Shown piece by piece: positions 1-7,646 of a stretch of DNA of 64,000 nt. Within the stretch, counting starts at the first letter, position 1, and each line of letters opens with the position of its first letter. This DNA comes from a virus, in IMG/VR virus record IMGVR_UViG_3300047496_000213, positions 17,817 through 81,816 of that record; one strand, 5' to 3'. The position numbers were made by a program, and so were the translations under genes. The notes under the pieces were generated by a model, which made no database searches, was not told where the DNA came from, and saw only the letters and a program-made list of their open reading frames with translations.

Positions 1-103
1 AATAATCAAAATTTGGCAAGCGATTTCTGGTGCATAAGACGCTAACATCAATATAATTAACTAAATACTTTATATATGGAGTTAATCCAAATATGGAGAA
101 GTT

Positions 104-569
104 ATGAGTAAAATTTCTGAAATGGAAACGGCGTTGGCCGAGTTGGAAAAAGAAAAAAATAGTAAAATTCATGAATTACCAGTAATTTTAGTTCCAGACA
201 AAATTGGATATGTTCGTAGAAATAATAGCGAAGCCATTTTTTGTAATTAAGTTGTCTGGAATAGAAAATATATACACATTTTTTCCTGTTGAAGAACAAT
301 ATGTTTCCAAGTTTACTATGGAACCTCAGAAATATGAATTTGAGTATGAAATGGAAACTTCGCGTTTCGCTGAAATAGTTCAATGGATTGATTCTCAATC
401 AGGAGCAGAAAAATGGTCAGTAAATCAAAAAGTTTTTAGAAAATTTGTGCAGTTTCATGGAAATATATGTGCTACTTCGTCAGTATTTTCAGAAATTGAA
501 AAAGTTTTAACTGTTTTTAGTTTTTCTTGTGATAAAGCAACTACATTATTTAAGATGTTTCAGACATGA
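104..569 (+). pseudogene. Frameshifted first copy of a three-gene tandem family
   Basis: The reading frame opens at ATG 104 behind GGAG (95-98) and stops at 249. The matching remainder continues one base later in the next frame and ends at 569. The halves align with the intact third copy at 901-1353: the PVILxP segment lies in frame one and VIKLSG, IEEQ/VEEQ and the ending LFKMFQT lie in frame two. The break is at a run of six T near 238-243. It may be a real indel, a sequencing error or recoding. Function unknown. Confidence 0.6.
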
Positions 570-904
570 TCGATGATGTAATTGAAATGTTTCGGGCTAC
601 GCAAAAGGTCGAAGAAAAACAACATCTGATAGCGAACAATCCGATGGAAAGTAGATCATCGGTTGATCAACCGTTTGAGGTTCAATATGCAAATCTCCAT
701 GGGCTAACAGAGTATAGCAGCATACAAGAAACAATGTATCGTGCGGCTATTTGGATAACGGATCAATTGCCAACAGCAAAATGGTCTGTAAGAATTGAGG
801 AAATCAGAAACGCAAAAGTAGTAGACCGTATAGAACAAACGAATATTTACATAGCGTTTGATACCGCAGAAGCTGCCACTCTATTTAAGGTGTTTCAGAC
901 ATGA
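566..904 (+). CDS. Tandem paralogue 2, unknown function (112 aa)
   Basis: The ATG overlaps the TGA of the preceding copy (ATGA), suggesting translational coupling. The protein keeps the family features: start MIDD, a W-I/V-x-D/S-Q-L segment, a KWSV motif and the ending LFKVFQT. It is about 38 residues shorter than the third copy because the middle segment with PVILTP and IIRLTG is missing. I do not recognise the family. Confidence 0.6.
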   Translation: MIDDVIEMFRATQKVEEKQHLIANNPMESRSSVDQPFEVQYANLHGLTEYSSIQETMYRAAIWITDQLPTAKWSVRIEEIRNAKVVDRIEQTNIYIAFDTAEAATLFKVFQT

Positions 905-1353
905 TCGATGAAATTGCTAATATGTTTTCTGCTATGCAGAAAGCGGAAGAAAAAAAGAGATTACAGTTAGAACAAGAAAGCCGACTTCCGGTTATATTAA
1001 CACCAGAAGCAGTAGGTTATTCGCGAGATGGTGAAAATAATACTATATACATTATTAGACTTACTGGTAAAGGAAAACCTCCGAACCTGAAATCCAATCT
1101 AAAAATAGAAGAAAAATTAGCTCAACACTTTACTATTGAAGAACAAAATTTTGAAGTCGAGTATAAAACACAAATGTCTAACGAGCAGTTTTTAGAAGCA
1201 GTAGAATGGATAAATTCTCAATTAGCATCAAAGTGGTCGGTCTTACAAAAAACTTTCTTAAATCCTGGAAGAACTATGATAGAAAAAACAACAACATATT
1301 TTAGTTTTTCTACATCGAAGGATGCTGCTCTTTTCAAAATGTTTCATACCTGA
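901..1353 (+). CDS. Tandem paralogue 3, unknown function (150 aa)
   Basis: This is the longest intact member of the tandem trio and also starts with an ATGA overlap. It has a charged N-terminal helix (MIDEIANMF...KAEEKKR), a central beta-rich part, the KWSV motif near residue 115 and the ending LFKMFHT. No catalytic motif or membrane segment is visible. The last 20 residues resemble the end of a 21-aa ORF at 42467 (MFKMMY). Confidence 0.65.
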   Translation: MIDEIANMFSAMQKAEEKKRLQLEQESRLPVILTPEAVGYSRDGENNTIYIIRLTGKGKPPNLKSNLKIEEKLAQHFTIEEQNFEVEYKTQMSNEQFLEAVEWINSQLASKWSVLQKTFLNPGRTMIEKTTTYFSFSTSKDAALFKMFHT

Positions 1354-1364
1354 GTGATATATTT

Positions 1365-1541
1365 AATTTAAGATAGAACAATATTTGTACATAGGATTCG
1401 ACACGGCCGTAGATGTATTATGTAGTTGTTCGTGGACAAGCCACTACGATTCTTAATTGAATGTCGCCCCACGAGGTGTACCTCTTGAGTTGCTTGGTCG
1501 TAAAAGGTCCCTGGTTCGCTAATGCGGATCAGGGACCTTTT
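1365..1541 (+). ncRNA. Candidate structured non-coding RNA ending in a terminator
   Basis: This stretch has no convincing protein on either strand. It holds several potential helices: TGG/CCA plus GTAG/CTAC around 1422-1447, GAGG/CCTC around 1473-1484, and a strong terminator hairpin at 1502-1541. It is also more GC-rich than its surroundings. It could instead be a 3-prime untranslated region of the upstream operon. It does not match a tmRNA, tRNA or 6S pattern that I know. Confidence 0.3.
1502..1541 (+). terminator. Rho-independent terminator
   Basis: AAAAGGTCCCTG (1502-1513) pairs with CAGGGACCTTTT (1530-1541). The loop contains a further CGC/GCG helix. The A and T flanks make it potentially bidirectional. 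Confidence 0.85.
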
Positions 1542-1543
1542 GT

Positions 1544-1570
1544 TTGACAACACAATTCGCCGCCTATAAG
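1544..1570 (+). promoter_or_regulatory. Sigma70-like promoter
   Basis: TTGACA (1544-1549) and TATAAG (1565-1570) have a 15-nt spacer. The ATG of the next gene follows only 8 nt after the -10 box, so the transcript would be leaderless or nearly so. Confidence 0.55.
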
Positions 1571-1578
1571 TGGGTTTT

Positions 1579-2178
1579 ATGAGCAGAACAGAACTTTTCA
1601 TTCTAGGTGGACCCGAGCCGGGTGAACTTGGATCAACCAGCAACTCTTGGCGCGGTGGTATGTATGTCTGGAACGAGATAGCCAAAAAGTATTTTGGCCT
1701 TGAAGGTTTCCCGATGTTCGATCAGAGCAAACAAAATGCCATCTGGAATGCCTCTTTTCCTGAAATGACGTTGGCCGAACACATAGTTCTAATGACTACG
1801 ATGGATAGAGCAACTGTTAAGACTTCGGATTGTGAAGCAATTGCCGTCGCGTTTGAAGAATACTTCAATATGTATCCGTCCAGTAGTCTTTATGAGCAAG
1901 CTCAACTCTTGAGAAGTGTCGTCGTTCATCCTGAAGCAATTATCGCCTGGAATCAAACTTCTGTTTCAGAGTTTTGGGGGATGCGTTTTGAATATGATGA
2001 AGGCACTGATGACGAAGATGAGAATGCGGAAGGTGATTACGTCTTCTATGATCCTTCGACACAAGACAAACATTTTGATGCATACGCTGCTGCATTAACA
2101 AAATATAGGAAATGGCATGAACCAAAATCTGAGCCCGAACCCACACAATATATGGGGATTCTGCGAACTCTAATTTGA
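1579..2178 (+). CDS. Unknown protein, paralogue A of a tandem pair (199 aa)
   Basis: The start ATG 1579 gives MSRTE, matching the MSRTE start of the next gene; an upstream GTG at 1570 is less likely. Shared segments are NSWRG-AMYVWD-IAK, WNASFPEMTLAEHIVLMTTM, AWNQTSVSEFWG and TQDKHFDAY. It ends in an acidic linker and a short extra tail compared with its paralogue. I do not recognise the family. It probably arose by duplication and is driven by the promoter at 1544-1570. Confidence 0.75.
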   Translation: MSRTELFILGGPEPGELGSTSNSWRGGMYVWNEIAKKYFGLEGFPMFDQSKQNAIWNASFPEMTLAEHIVLMTTMDRATVKTSDCEAIAVAFEEYFNMYPSSSLYEQAQLLRSVVVHPEAIIAWNQTSVSEFWGMRFEYDEGTDDEDENAEGDYVFYDPSTQDKHFDAYAAALTKYRKWHEPKSEPEPTQYMGILRTLI

Positions 2179-2203
2179 CAAAAAATCACTCATAGGTTAT
2201 AAA
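2175..2203 (+). promoter_or_regulatory. Consensus sigma70-like promoter
   Basis: TTGACA (2175-2180) overlaps the stop codon of the previous gene. A 17-nt spacer leads to TATAAA (2198-2203). ATG 2209 lies 6 nt after the box, so a leaderless mRNA is predicted. Confidence 0.65.
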
Positions 2204-2208
2204 ACAGT

Positions 2209-2742
2209 ATGAGCCGTACTGAAATTTATGCCCTTGGTGGAGCACACAATGGTCTTATTGACGAAGTAAGAAATAGCTGGCGAGGTGCAATGTATGTCTG
2301 GGATGACATCGCCAAACGCTACTTAGGATTTAAAACTTTCTTCTCTTTAAATGAAGAGGATCAAAAGAAAGTATGGAATGCATCATTTCCAGAGATGACT
2401 TTAGCAGAGCACATAGTTCTTATGACAACTATGGATAATGCAACCGTTAAAATTTATGATGTTGAGGCGGTTGCTTCCGCATTTGAAGAATATGGAAAAA
2501 ATCATCCCAATAGCAGTTTCGTTGAACAAGCTGAAATTTTAAGAAACTCTTTGCAAACTACATCATCAAATCCATTTCGAGTTATAGCTTGGAACCAGAC
2601 TTCGGTATCCGAGTTCTGGGGAGAAAAAAATGATGGAGATGGTAACTACACTTATTACGACCCAGATACACAAGATAAGCATTTTGATGCCTATACAGCA
2701 GCGATAGAAAATTATAAAAAATTACATGAAACAAAATCATAA
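2209..2742 (+). CDS. Unknown protein, paralogue B of a tandem pair (177 aa)
   Basis: It is strongly similar to the preceding protein over its whole length (MSRTE start, WRGAMYVWDDIAK, NASFPEMTLAEHIVLMTTM, WNQTSVSEFW, DTQDKHFDAYTAA). It lacks that copy's acidic insert and C-terminal extension. Two soluble paralogues with separate promoters suggest recent duplication. No catalytic motif is recognised. Confidence 0.8.
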   Translation: MSRTEIYALGGAHNGLIDEVRNSWRGAMYVWDDIAKRYLGFKTFFSLNEEDQKKVWNASFPEMTLAEHIVLMTTMDNATVKIYDVEAVASAFEEYGKNHPNSSFVEQAEILRNSLQTTSSNPFRVIAWNQTSVSEFWGEKNDGDGNYTYYDPDTQDKHFDAYTAAIENYKKLHETKS

Positions 2743-2788
2743 AAAACACTAAATACAGGAATATATTGAACATTTAGTCTACATTTAG

Positions 2789-2796
2789 TATAAATA
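2789..2796 (+). promoter_or_regulatory. T4-late-like promoter box TATAAATA
   Basis: An exact TATAAATA ends 4 nt before ATG 2801. There is no Shine-Dalgarno sequence between them. Confidence 0.6.
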
Positions 2797-2800
2797 CAGT

Positions 2801-4108
2801 ATGAAAATCTTCAACGCACTCCTTCTTTTGATCACGGCTGGTCTCATTTCGACTATTGCCGCATACATGTCCATTTATGGAATGTTGGCTCTTTTTCCTA
2901 CTGGTGGTCTCATCATCGCTTTGATGATGGGTTTCCTTGAATTTGGAAAACTGGTTAATGCCGCTTGGATTCACTCGAACTGGCGTAGCACAAACGTATC
3001 CAGATTGCATAAAACGTATCTGGTTGCCGCTGTCGCATCCTTGATGGTCATTACTTCCATGGGTATTTATGGCTTCCTGGCTAAATCTCATTTGGAGCAA
3101 ACCGGTCCAGAGGGTAATATTCAGGTTCAGATCGATCAAAAGAATCAAGAAATGGCTCCTTTGATCTCGCAGAGAGATCAATTGTTAAAAGAACAGCAAA
3201 GTTCTAATGCTGTTATAAATGGATTATTGCAGTCGAATCAGGCTAAAGGCGCCGGAAAATTCCTTAAGGGGCAGCAAAGCGCAAATTCTGGTTTGCAAGC
3301 CAAAATCGATGCTGTTGATGCTCAAATCAATCAGAAAAATACTGAACTTGTTCCCTTGAAGTTGAAGGTCAATGAAGTAGAGTCAAAGCTTGGGCCTATG
3401 AAATACGTGGGTAAATTATTTGGCTTCAAGGATTCTGAAAATGCTGTTCAGATGGTCATTGTAATTTTGATTTTCGTATTTGATCCCTTGGCTGTCGTCA
3501 TGCTTATTTCTGGCACAATTACATGGCATGAATTTTTGGAAGAACGCCGTAATAAAAAAAGTACAGCCACGTTGAACCAGTATGTTGTTCCTACCCAAAT
3601 TAATCCAGAAGTTACTTCAACACCAATCGAAGAGCCTTTTTGGAAAACTCTTGGCTTTGAAAGTGAAAAAGATAAACATGAATATGAAGAAAAACTTCGT
3701 GGTTCAAAAGTAGCACCAGAAATAGTTCCAGAAATAGTTCCAGAAGTGATTCCAGAAATAGTTCCAGAAGTGATTCCAGAAATAGTTCCAGAAGTGATTC
3801 CAGAAATAGTTCCAGAAGTGATTCCTGAAGTGGTAATTGAACCGGTTGCGCCTAAACCTTTATGGAATGCTGGTCGATCCGTTGCATCGGAAGTTCCTGA
3901 AACTCGAATTGTTGATTATGGTCCAGTTTCTACTAAAACCGATGATCGTAAATACGCTACTTTACAAACAGAGGCGGAACTTGAAGAAAAGAAAAACCCT
4001 GTTGATTTGAGAGATCAGTTGGTTGCTCTTCTAGAAAAGAATCCAGCACTATTAGCAGATATTATGGCGGCTATTGACGAAGCCAAAACAGCTAGGGAAT
4101 CAATCTGA
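2801..4108 (+). CDS. Membrane protein with coiled coil and Pro-Glu-Val repeats (435 aa)
   Basis: Hydrophobic segments lie at about residues 5-25, 28-48, 72-93 and 215-240. Between the third and fourth is a Gln/Asn/Lys-rich coiled coil (about 105-200). The cytoplasmic-looking tail carries a repeated PEIVPEVI unit (about 305-350) and ends in a charged helix. The layout suggests an inner-membrane protein with a long periplasmic or cytoplasmic coiled arm. The function is not known to me. It starts directly after a TATAAATA box, which implies late expression. Its stop overlaps the convergent kinase-like gene by 9 nt. Confidence 0.75.
   Translation: MKIFNALLLLITAGLISTIAAYMSIYGMLALFPTGGLIIALMMGFLEFGKLVNAAWIHSNWRSTNVSRLHKTYLVAAVASLMVITSMGIYGFLAKSHLEQTGPEGNIQVQIDQKNQEMAPLISQRDQLLKEQQSSNAVINGLLQSNQAKGAGKFLKGQQSANSGLQAKIDAVDAQINQKNTELVPLKLKVNEVESKLGPMKYVGKLFGFKDSENAVQMVIVILIFVFDPLAVVMLISGTITWHEFLEERRNKKSTATLNQYVVPTQINPEVTSTPIEEPFWKTLGFESEKDKHEYEEKLRGSKVAPEIVPEIVPEVIPEIVPEVIPEIVPEVIPEIVPEVIPEVVIEPVAPKPLWNAGRSVASEVPETRIVDYGPVSTKTDDRKYATLQTEAELEEKKNPVDLRDQLVALLEKNPALLADIMAAIDEAKTARESI
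3717..3834 (+). repeat. 24-bp tandem repeat inside the membrane-protein gene
   Basis: About four to five copies of a unit reading CCAGAAATAGTTCCAGAAGT plus GATT encode PEIVPEVI. The length is a multiple of three, so copy-number changes keep the frame. Confidence 0.85.
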
Positions 4109-4681
4109 AGATGACCCTCGTTGAAGAAATGGATCATTAATCACAAATTCATTTCCTCGTTTCATGTAATTTTTTTCATGTAAATCGAAACCGATACTGT
4201 CATTTTTGTTAGCATAATCGATCAATCCTCTAAAGGTCATCAGTAGATTCTTCAAATCTGGATTCTTTTCTATAAATTTGTCAATTTTTGGATTGTTTAT
4301 ATCGTGATACATGAATAATAATGGAGCAATTCGGCGCCATTCTTGAGACGTAAGTGGTGTTAGTTCTTCTGCTCGCACCATTCGATAGTCTTTATTGATT
4401 TTTACGCTGTTTCCTCTAAACTTCGGAAGACATGGGCTTTTATGCGTCTGACAATAATTCAAAAAATATTGAAATGGTGTATCAGAAGCTAAGAAAATTT
4501 TGACTACTAAATTGGGGTTGGTTTTATACGCAAACAATCTGCTCTGTGATCCCATGCCTATATACTCAAAACCTTTTTCTTCCATGTATTCAACTATACT
4601 TGTATCCCATGGCATTGGAGCGACCATAGCTAATTTTCTAGCACGATCACTTTTTATTCCGTAAAGTTCATGAAGTTTCAT
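4100..4681 (-). CDS. Protein-kinase-like protein (193 aa)
   Basis: A compact kinase-fold signature is visible: a Gly-rich loop (GMGSQSRLF, 42-50), a candidate ATP-anchoring lysine in VVKIF (K61), a catalytic-loop-like DLHEKN (D166-N171) and NDPF (D183) in the place of DFG. It is shorter than cellular Ser/Thr kinases, like other minimal phage kinase-like proteins. MKLHEL at the start loosely resembles the short leader of the cargo-type proteins elsewhere in the window. The substrate is unknown. An AAATAAT box lies just before the ATG. Confidence 0.55.
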   Translation of the reverse strand: MKLHELYGIKSDRARKLAMVAPMPWDTSIVEYMEEKGFEYIGMGSQSRLFAYKTNPNLVVKIFLASDTPFQYFLNYCQTHKSPCLPKFRGNSVKINKDYRMVRAEELTPLTSQEWRRIAPLLFMYHDINNPKIDKFIEKNPDLKNLLMTFRGLIDYANKNDSIGFDLHEKNYMKRGNEFVINDPFLQRGSSSD

Positions 4682-4693
4682 ATGATTATTTAA

Positions 4694-5518
4694 TTATTTA
4701 CTTATAATTGCGCGCGGAAATGAAATTCCTTCTAAATTGAATATTTTTTCTTTTCGCTCAAGATGAATAGTAGAATCTTTGTAAAGCCATTTTTTAAATT
4801 CTTGAATATCTTGTTGTTTTCCTATACGTAAATCACTCATTTCTGTATATTTTCTGTCTCGTATGAATGTTTTACACGGCAAATATTTTGCCATTTCATC
4901 TAAAAAAGTCCTCGTTCCTATTATAGAAATGCCCAATCGTTCAGTTCTCTTTACTTTAAATATGCTCCCGTCCGCATCAAAATATCCTCTCACAAAATGA
5001 TTTATCAAATGTTTTGGAACGGTATTTTGAGAAGGCATCGTAAGCGTTTTGCTTTTAGCTTGTGGACACCCTTTTTCTGCTAATGCTTGACTAATGTGTT
5101 TACCAAATAGTGCGAATACATAGGTTTCAGAACGTGCATAACCATCGGCTGTTCGTTTTTTCTGATTTAATATGTGAAATGGATGATTACTTTCCATAGC
5201 TGTTCTGATTTTATCAAGAATTTCGTAATCAGTAATTCTTATGGCTATATTGTTCTTGTTTTCATAATTATAACCATCTCCGTAATAAAATCCAAGAACA
5301 TATGCTTTTTGTTCGGTATCTATATTATCAAAAAAATGTATATTATACTTATAAGTTGAACAAGATTCACTCAAAGTTCTACGATTTACTGATAATATAT
5401 CTAAACATCTGCCTACGGTAGGAGAAGATACATTAAATTTTTCAGATATTTCGGCTAATGTTGATCCATTTTTATACATTTGGACAACTTCGTTAGTATG
5501 TTTTTCTAATTTACGCAT
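4694..5518 (-). CDS. LAGLIDADG homing endonuclease (274 aa)
   Basis: An N-terminal helix-turn-helix (AEISEKFNVSSPTVGRCL) is followed by two LAGLIDADG-type helices: VLGFYYGDG (about residue 93) and FVRGYFDADG (about 168). Each ends in the acidic residue that binds metal. Full-length two-motif enzymes of this class act as monomers that cut a long asymmetric site. It is free-standing, not in an intein or intron that I can see. A GATAAATA box is 5 nt before its ATG. Confidence 0.85.
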   Translation of the reverse strand: MRKLEKHTNEVVQMYKNGSTLAEISEKFNVSSPTVGRCLDILSVNRRTLSESCSTYKYNIHFFDNIDTEQKAYVLGFYYGDGYNYENKNNIAIRITDYEILDKIRTAMESNHPFHILNQKKRTADGYARSETYVFALFGKHISQALAEKGCPQAKSKTLTMPSQNTVPKHLINHFVRGYFDADGSIFKVKRTERLGISIIGTRTFLDEMAKYLPCKTFIRDRKYTEMSDLRIGKQQDIQEFKKWLYKDSTIHLERKEKIFNLEGISFPRAIISK

Positions 5519-5522
5519 AATG

Positions 5523-5530
5523 TATTTATC
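5523..5530 (-). promoter_or_regulatory. T4-late-like promoter box
   Basis: Reads GATAAATA on the minus strand. The ATG at 5518 follows after 4 nt. Confidence 0.5.
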
Positions 5531-5551
5531 TAAACCATACTGGACCGGCGT

Positions 5552-6079
5552 TTATAACGATTTTCGTTGTTCTTTTATGGCTGCACTCATGTCACTTAAA
5601 TGCCATGCAGTCACCTTGATGGATCGATTTAAATGCTTGCACACTATTCCTTTAAGATGCGGATTTCTTATATGAGGAAATCTAACTTCTGGAATGATCG
5701 CGGCATCAAGTTGAGTTAAGATATACTGTGAGCCCCAAAATTTAAAACTAGGGCACGGACAGTGGACACGTATGTTCGACCCCCAAAGTAACAATCTTGC
5801 GACTTCTGGTGCCGTTAAAGATAAATCTCGTTTTTGCTCTTCCCAATCTACCCATTGAATATAAGTATTCCATCCGTTATAAGAATTTGGAACAAAATAC
5901 TTCATTGTGTCACCTTTAATGCCAACAATTTTTACATATTTTATTAGCGGAGCATAGTCACGGTGAGGAAGATTATTCGGATTGATTTCCGCCATGAAAT
6001 CTTTATAGGTTGCCTCATCCAAGATCGGAGGAACGTGATCCTCAAAATAGGCATGTAGGTGGGGATGAATATGATCCAT
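5552..6079 (-). CDS. Phage protein with a SWIM-like zinc motif (175 aa)
   Basis: A CPC pair in VHCPCPSFKFW (about residue 108) and a CKH in GIVCKHLN (about 146) form a CxC...CxH arrangement as in SWIM-type zinc sites. Similar phage proteins with a cysteine pair before an aromatic stretch and a later CKH are common in large myoviruses. They are often annotated as structural, but I cannot confirm that here. The rest is rich in His, Trp and Tyr. It is preceded by an AATAAATA box 5 nt from the ATG. Confidence 0.6.
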   Translation of the reverse strand: MDHIHPHLHAYFEDHVPPILDEATYKDFMAEINPNNLPHRDYAPLIKYVKIVGIKGDTMKYFVPNSYNGWNTYIQWVDWEEQKRDLSLTAPEVARLLLWGSNIRVHCPCPSFKFWGSQYILTQLDAAIIPEVRFPHIRNPHLKGIVCKHLNRSIKVTAWHLSDMSAAIKEQRKSL

Positions 6080-6083
6080 CGAC

Positions 6084-6091
6084 TATTTATT
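6084..6091 (-). promoter_or_regulatory. T4-late-like promoter box
   Basis: Reads AATAAATA on the minus strand, ending 5 nt before ATG 6079. It overlaps the stop codon of the upstream gene. Confidence 0.45.
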
Positions 6092-6515
6092 CAATCTTCA
6101 TCTGATTCATCGCCAAACCAATCTTCATCTGATTCATCGCCAAACTTTGAATAGTTTGAATCTGTTACATCTACGGTTGATTCATCATCTCGTTGTGCTA
6201 AAATACGAAACTCGCCGAGTCTTTGTATATTTTGATTATGATAAATTGCTGGAATTATTTCATCATTTATATATGTTTCATCGTATTCATAAGCATGATG
6301 TAACATAAGGTAAACTCTTACATTATATCTCTTGCCAGAATATTGTGCTCCGATAAAAGCGGTTGGATATTTCGGATCGATTTCATTAACATAGGCTTGA
6401 TTTATTTGTTCGTGCGTCGCTAAATTAGACTTCCGTGATAATAACCGTCATTGAAACCTTTTGGTAAAGAAACTCTATTTCTCAACGTTTCTACAAGGTT
6501 GATCCACTCGCGCAT
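6091..6515 (-). pseudogene. Frameshifted cargo-type gene with capsid-targeting-like leader
   Basis: ATG 6515 starts MREWINLVET, the leader shared with other cargo genes, and runs to GYYHGSLI before TAG. The rest continues in another frame (NLATHEQINQAYVN... to 6091) and ends in an acidic repeat FGDESDEDW. The break lies near 6420-6430. The YHGS element recalls the ART-like proteins at 7017 and 56364. A TATAAATA box precedes it. It is broken unless recoded. Confidence 0.6.
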
Positions 6516-6519
6516 CCAC

Positions 6520-6527
6520 TATTTATA
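6520..6527 (-). promoter_or_regulatory. T4-late-like promoter box
   Basis: Exact TATAAATA on the minus strand, ending 5 nt before ATG 6515. Confidence 0.6.
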
Positions 6528-6602
6528 ATGATAAAAACTCTTGACTAAAAATCTTTCTTGAGATAGCCTTGGATTATCGAAACCATTTTAAAGGAGATAA
6601 AA

Positions 6603-6944
6603 ATGCGCAATAGTTTGAATCGTAAGCCTTCGCCGCTTAGTGTTTGGCGGGCTCAATATAACTATGTCAGTTCCCAGATTCGCAAGACGAAGGATGCGAA
6701 TAAGTCTGGAAGCAAGGCAGTGGCCAATTTGGAATGTTTCATTAATCTGGAAGTTGGTGGTGGTTATACGCCTGCTCAAATTGAACTCTTCTTGCGCTTG
6801 ATTCGCCTTGTGAAGGACAATGCCACCAATCAACGAAATGTTATCTATCTTCGCAAGGAAGCTCGTCGCTTGATGGGAACGCGCGCGTCGGCTCGCGATC
6901 TTGCCCGCGCTATGTGGCAATCAAACCAGCGCGGTTCTATTTAA
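6603..6944 (+). CDS. Small basic protein, unknown function (113 aa)
   Basis: A strong AAGGAG site lies 7-8 nt before ATG 6603, and a terminator follows directly, so this is a single-gene unit. A TTGACT at 6541 may be its -35 box. The protein is Arg/Lys-rich and mostly helical (IRKTKDAN, RKEARRLMG). Codons are richer in G and C than those of nearby cargo genes. A nucleic-acid-binding role is possible but unproven. Confidence 0.75.
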   Translation: MRNSLNRKPSPLSVWRAQYNYVSSQIRKTKDANKSGSKAVANLECFINLEVGGGYTPAQIELFLRLIRLVKDNATNQRNVIYLRKEARRLMGTRASARDLARAMWQSNQRGSI

Positions 6945-6946
6945 AT

Positions 6947-6981
6947 TTCTGGGGCCGGTAATACGGCCCCAGAACCTTTTA
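6947..6981 (+). terminator. Rho-independent terminator
   Basis: TTCTGGGGCCG pairs with CGGCCCCAGAA across a GTAATA loop, followed by CCTTTTATTA. Confidence 0.85.
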
Positions 6982-7004
6982 TTATTGAAATCGTTCGTAT
7001 GCAT

Positions 7005-7012
7005 TATAAATA
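7005..7012 (+). promoter_or_regulatory. T4-late-like promoter box
   Basis: Exact TATAAATA. ATG 7017 follows after 4 nt and no ribosome-binding site fits between them. Confidence 0.6.
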
Positions 7013-7016
7013 ATGA

Positions 7017-7580
7017 ATGCGCGAGTGGATTAATCTTTTCGAAGACCCAAGGATCAATCATCCTAAGAGAATTAATACGGCTGAATCCGAAGGTTTTGAC
7101 ACTAGCAAAATTTGGTATCATGGCTCTGGTAAAACTTTCACTAAGTTCAAAGAACCTGACGATAAAGGGATAAATGAGCTTGGTATTGGTGTTTATCTTA
7201 CCAGCGAAAAATATTTAGCTAATACATGGGCTCGCCGAGGCGGAAAAATATACGAATGTTTCATAAAGCCAGGAGATATTTACGATTTCTCTAAACCATT
7301 GACTCCCGCAGTTATAAATCGTCTTCATACGGGTCATTCAAAATTCATGGAAAATCGTTATGGACCCAAATCCGCATATTCTCTTAAATCTTTTATGAAT
7401 ATTTTGAGAAATAAAACCGACCGTCAAACAAACAAAACTTATCTGCATCCTGATGCCAATAAATTATTGAATTTGTCTGGTTATATCGGAGCTATCGATC
7501 ATCGTAGTCAGATACCGGGCCAAATTGTCATTTTTGATCCACGAAATGTTTTCATATTACGTCGGCTTCCCGGTGAATAA
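7017..7580 (+). CDS. ADP-ribosyltransferase-like cargo protein with capsid-targeting-like leader (187 aa)
   Basis: The leader MREWINLFED offers an L-F-E cleavage site as in T4 internal head proteins. It is followed by IWYHGSG (about 32-38), GVYLTSEKYLANTWA (about 59-73), a strand with YECFIKPGDIYD and a closing segment GQIVIFDPRNVFIL. This order (YHGS, G-h-Y-hT, VFDP) matches ART-type domains of phage and plasmid polyvalent proteins. If active it would move ADP-ribose from NAD to host targets, like T4 Alt. Packaging and injection are inferred from the leader. Confidence 0.65.
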   Translation: MREWINLFEDPRINHPKRINTAESEGFDTSKIWYHGSGKTFTKFKEPDDKGINELGIGVYLTSEKYLANTWARRGGKIYECFIKPGDIYDFSKPLTPAVINRLHTGHSKFMENRYGPKSAYSLKSFMNILRNKTDRQTNKTYLHPDANKLLNLSGYIGAIDHRSQIPGQIVIFDPRNVFILRRLPGE

Positions 7581-7646
7581 TCGTTTGATAAACTAAAAAT
7601 TGATGATATATGTAGGGTCAATTTTTTGTCCAACAAGGGTTTTGAA

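Noticed and set aside
1365-1541. tmRNA or tRNA-like gene
   Set aside because: GGATTCGACA faintly recalls tmRNA, but there is no acceptor-stem pairing, no CCA-type end and no tag frame.
3717-3834. CRISPR-like repeat array
   Set aside because: The 24-bp units are directly adjacent without spacers and keep the reading frame as PEIVPEVI.
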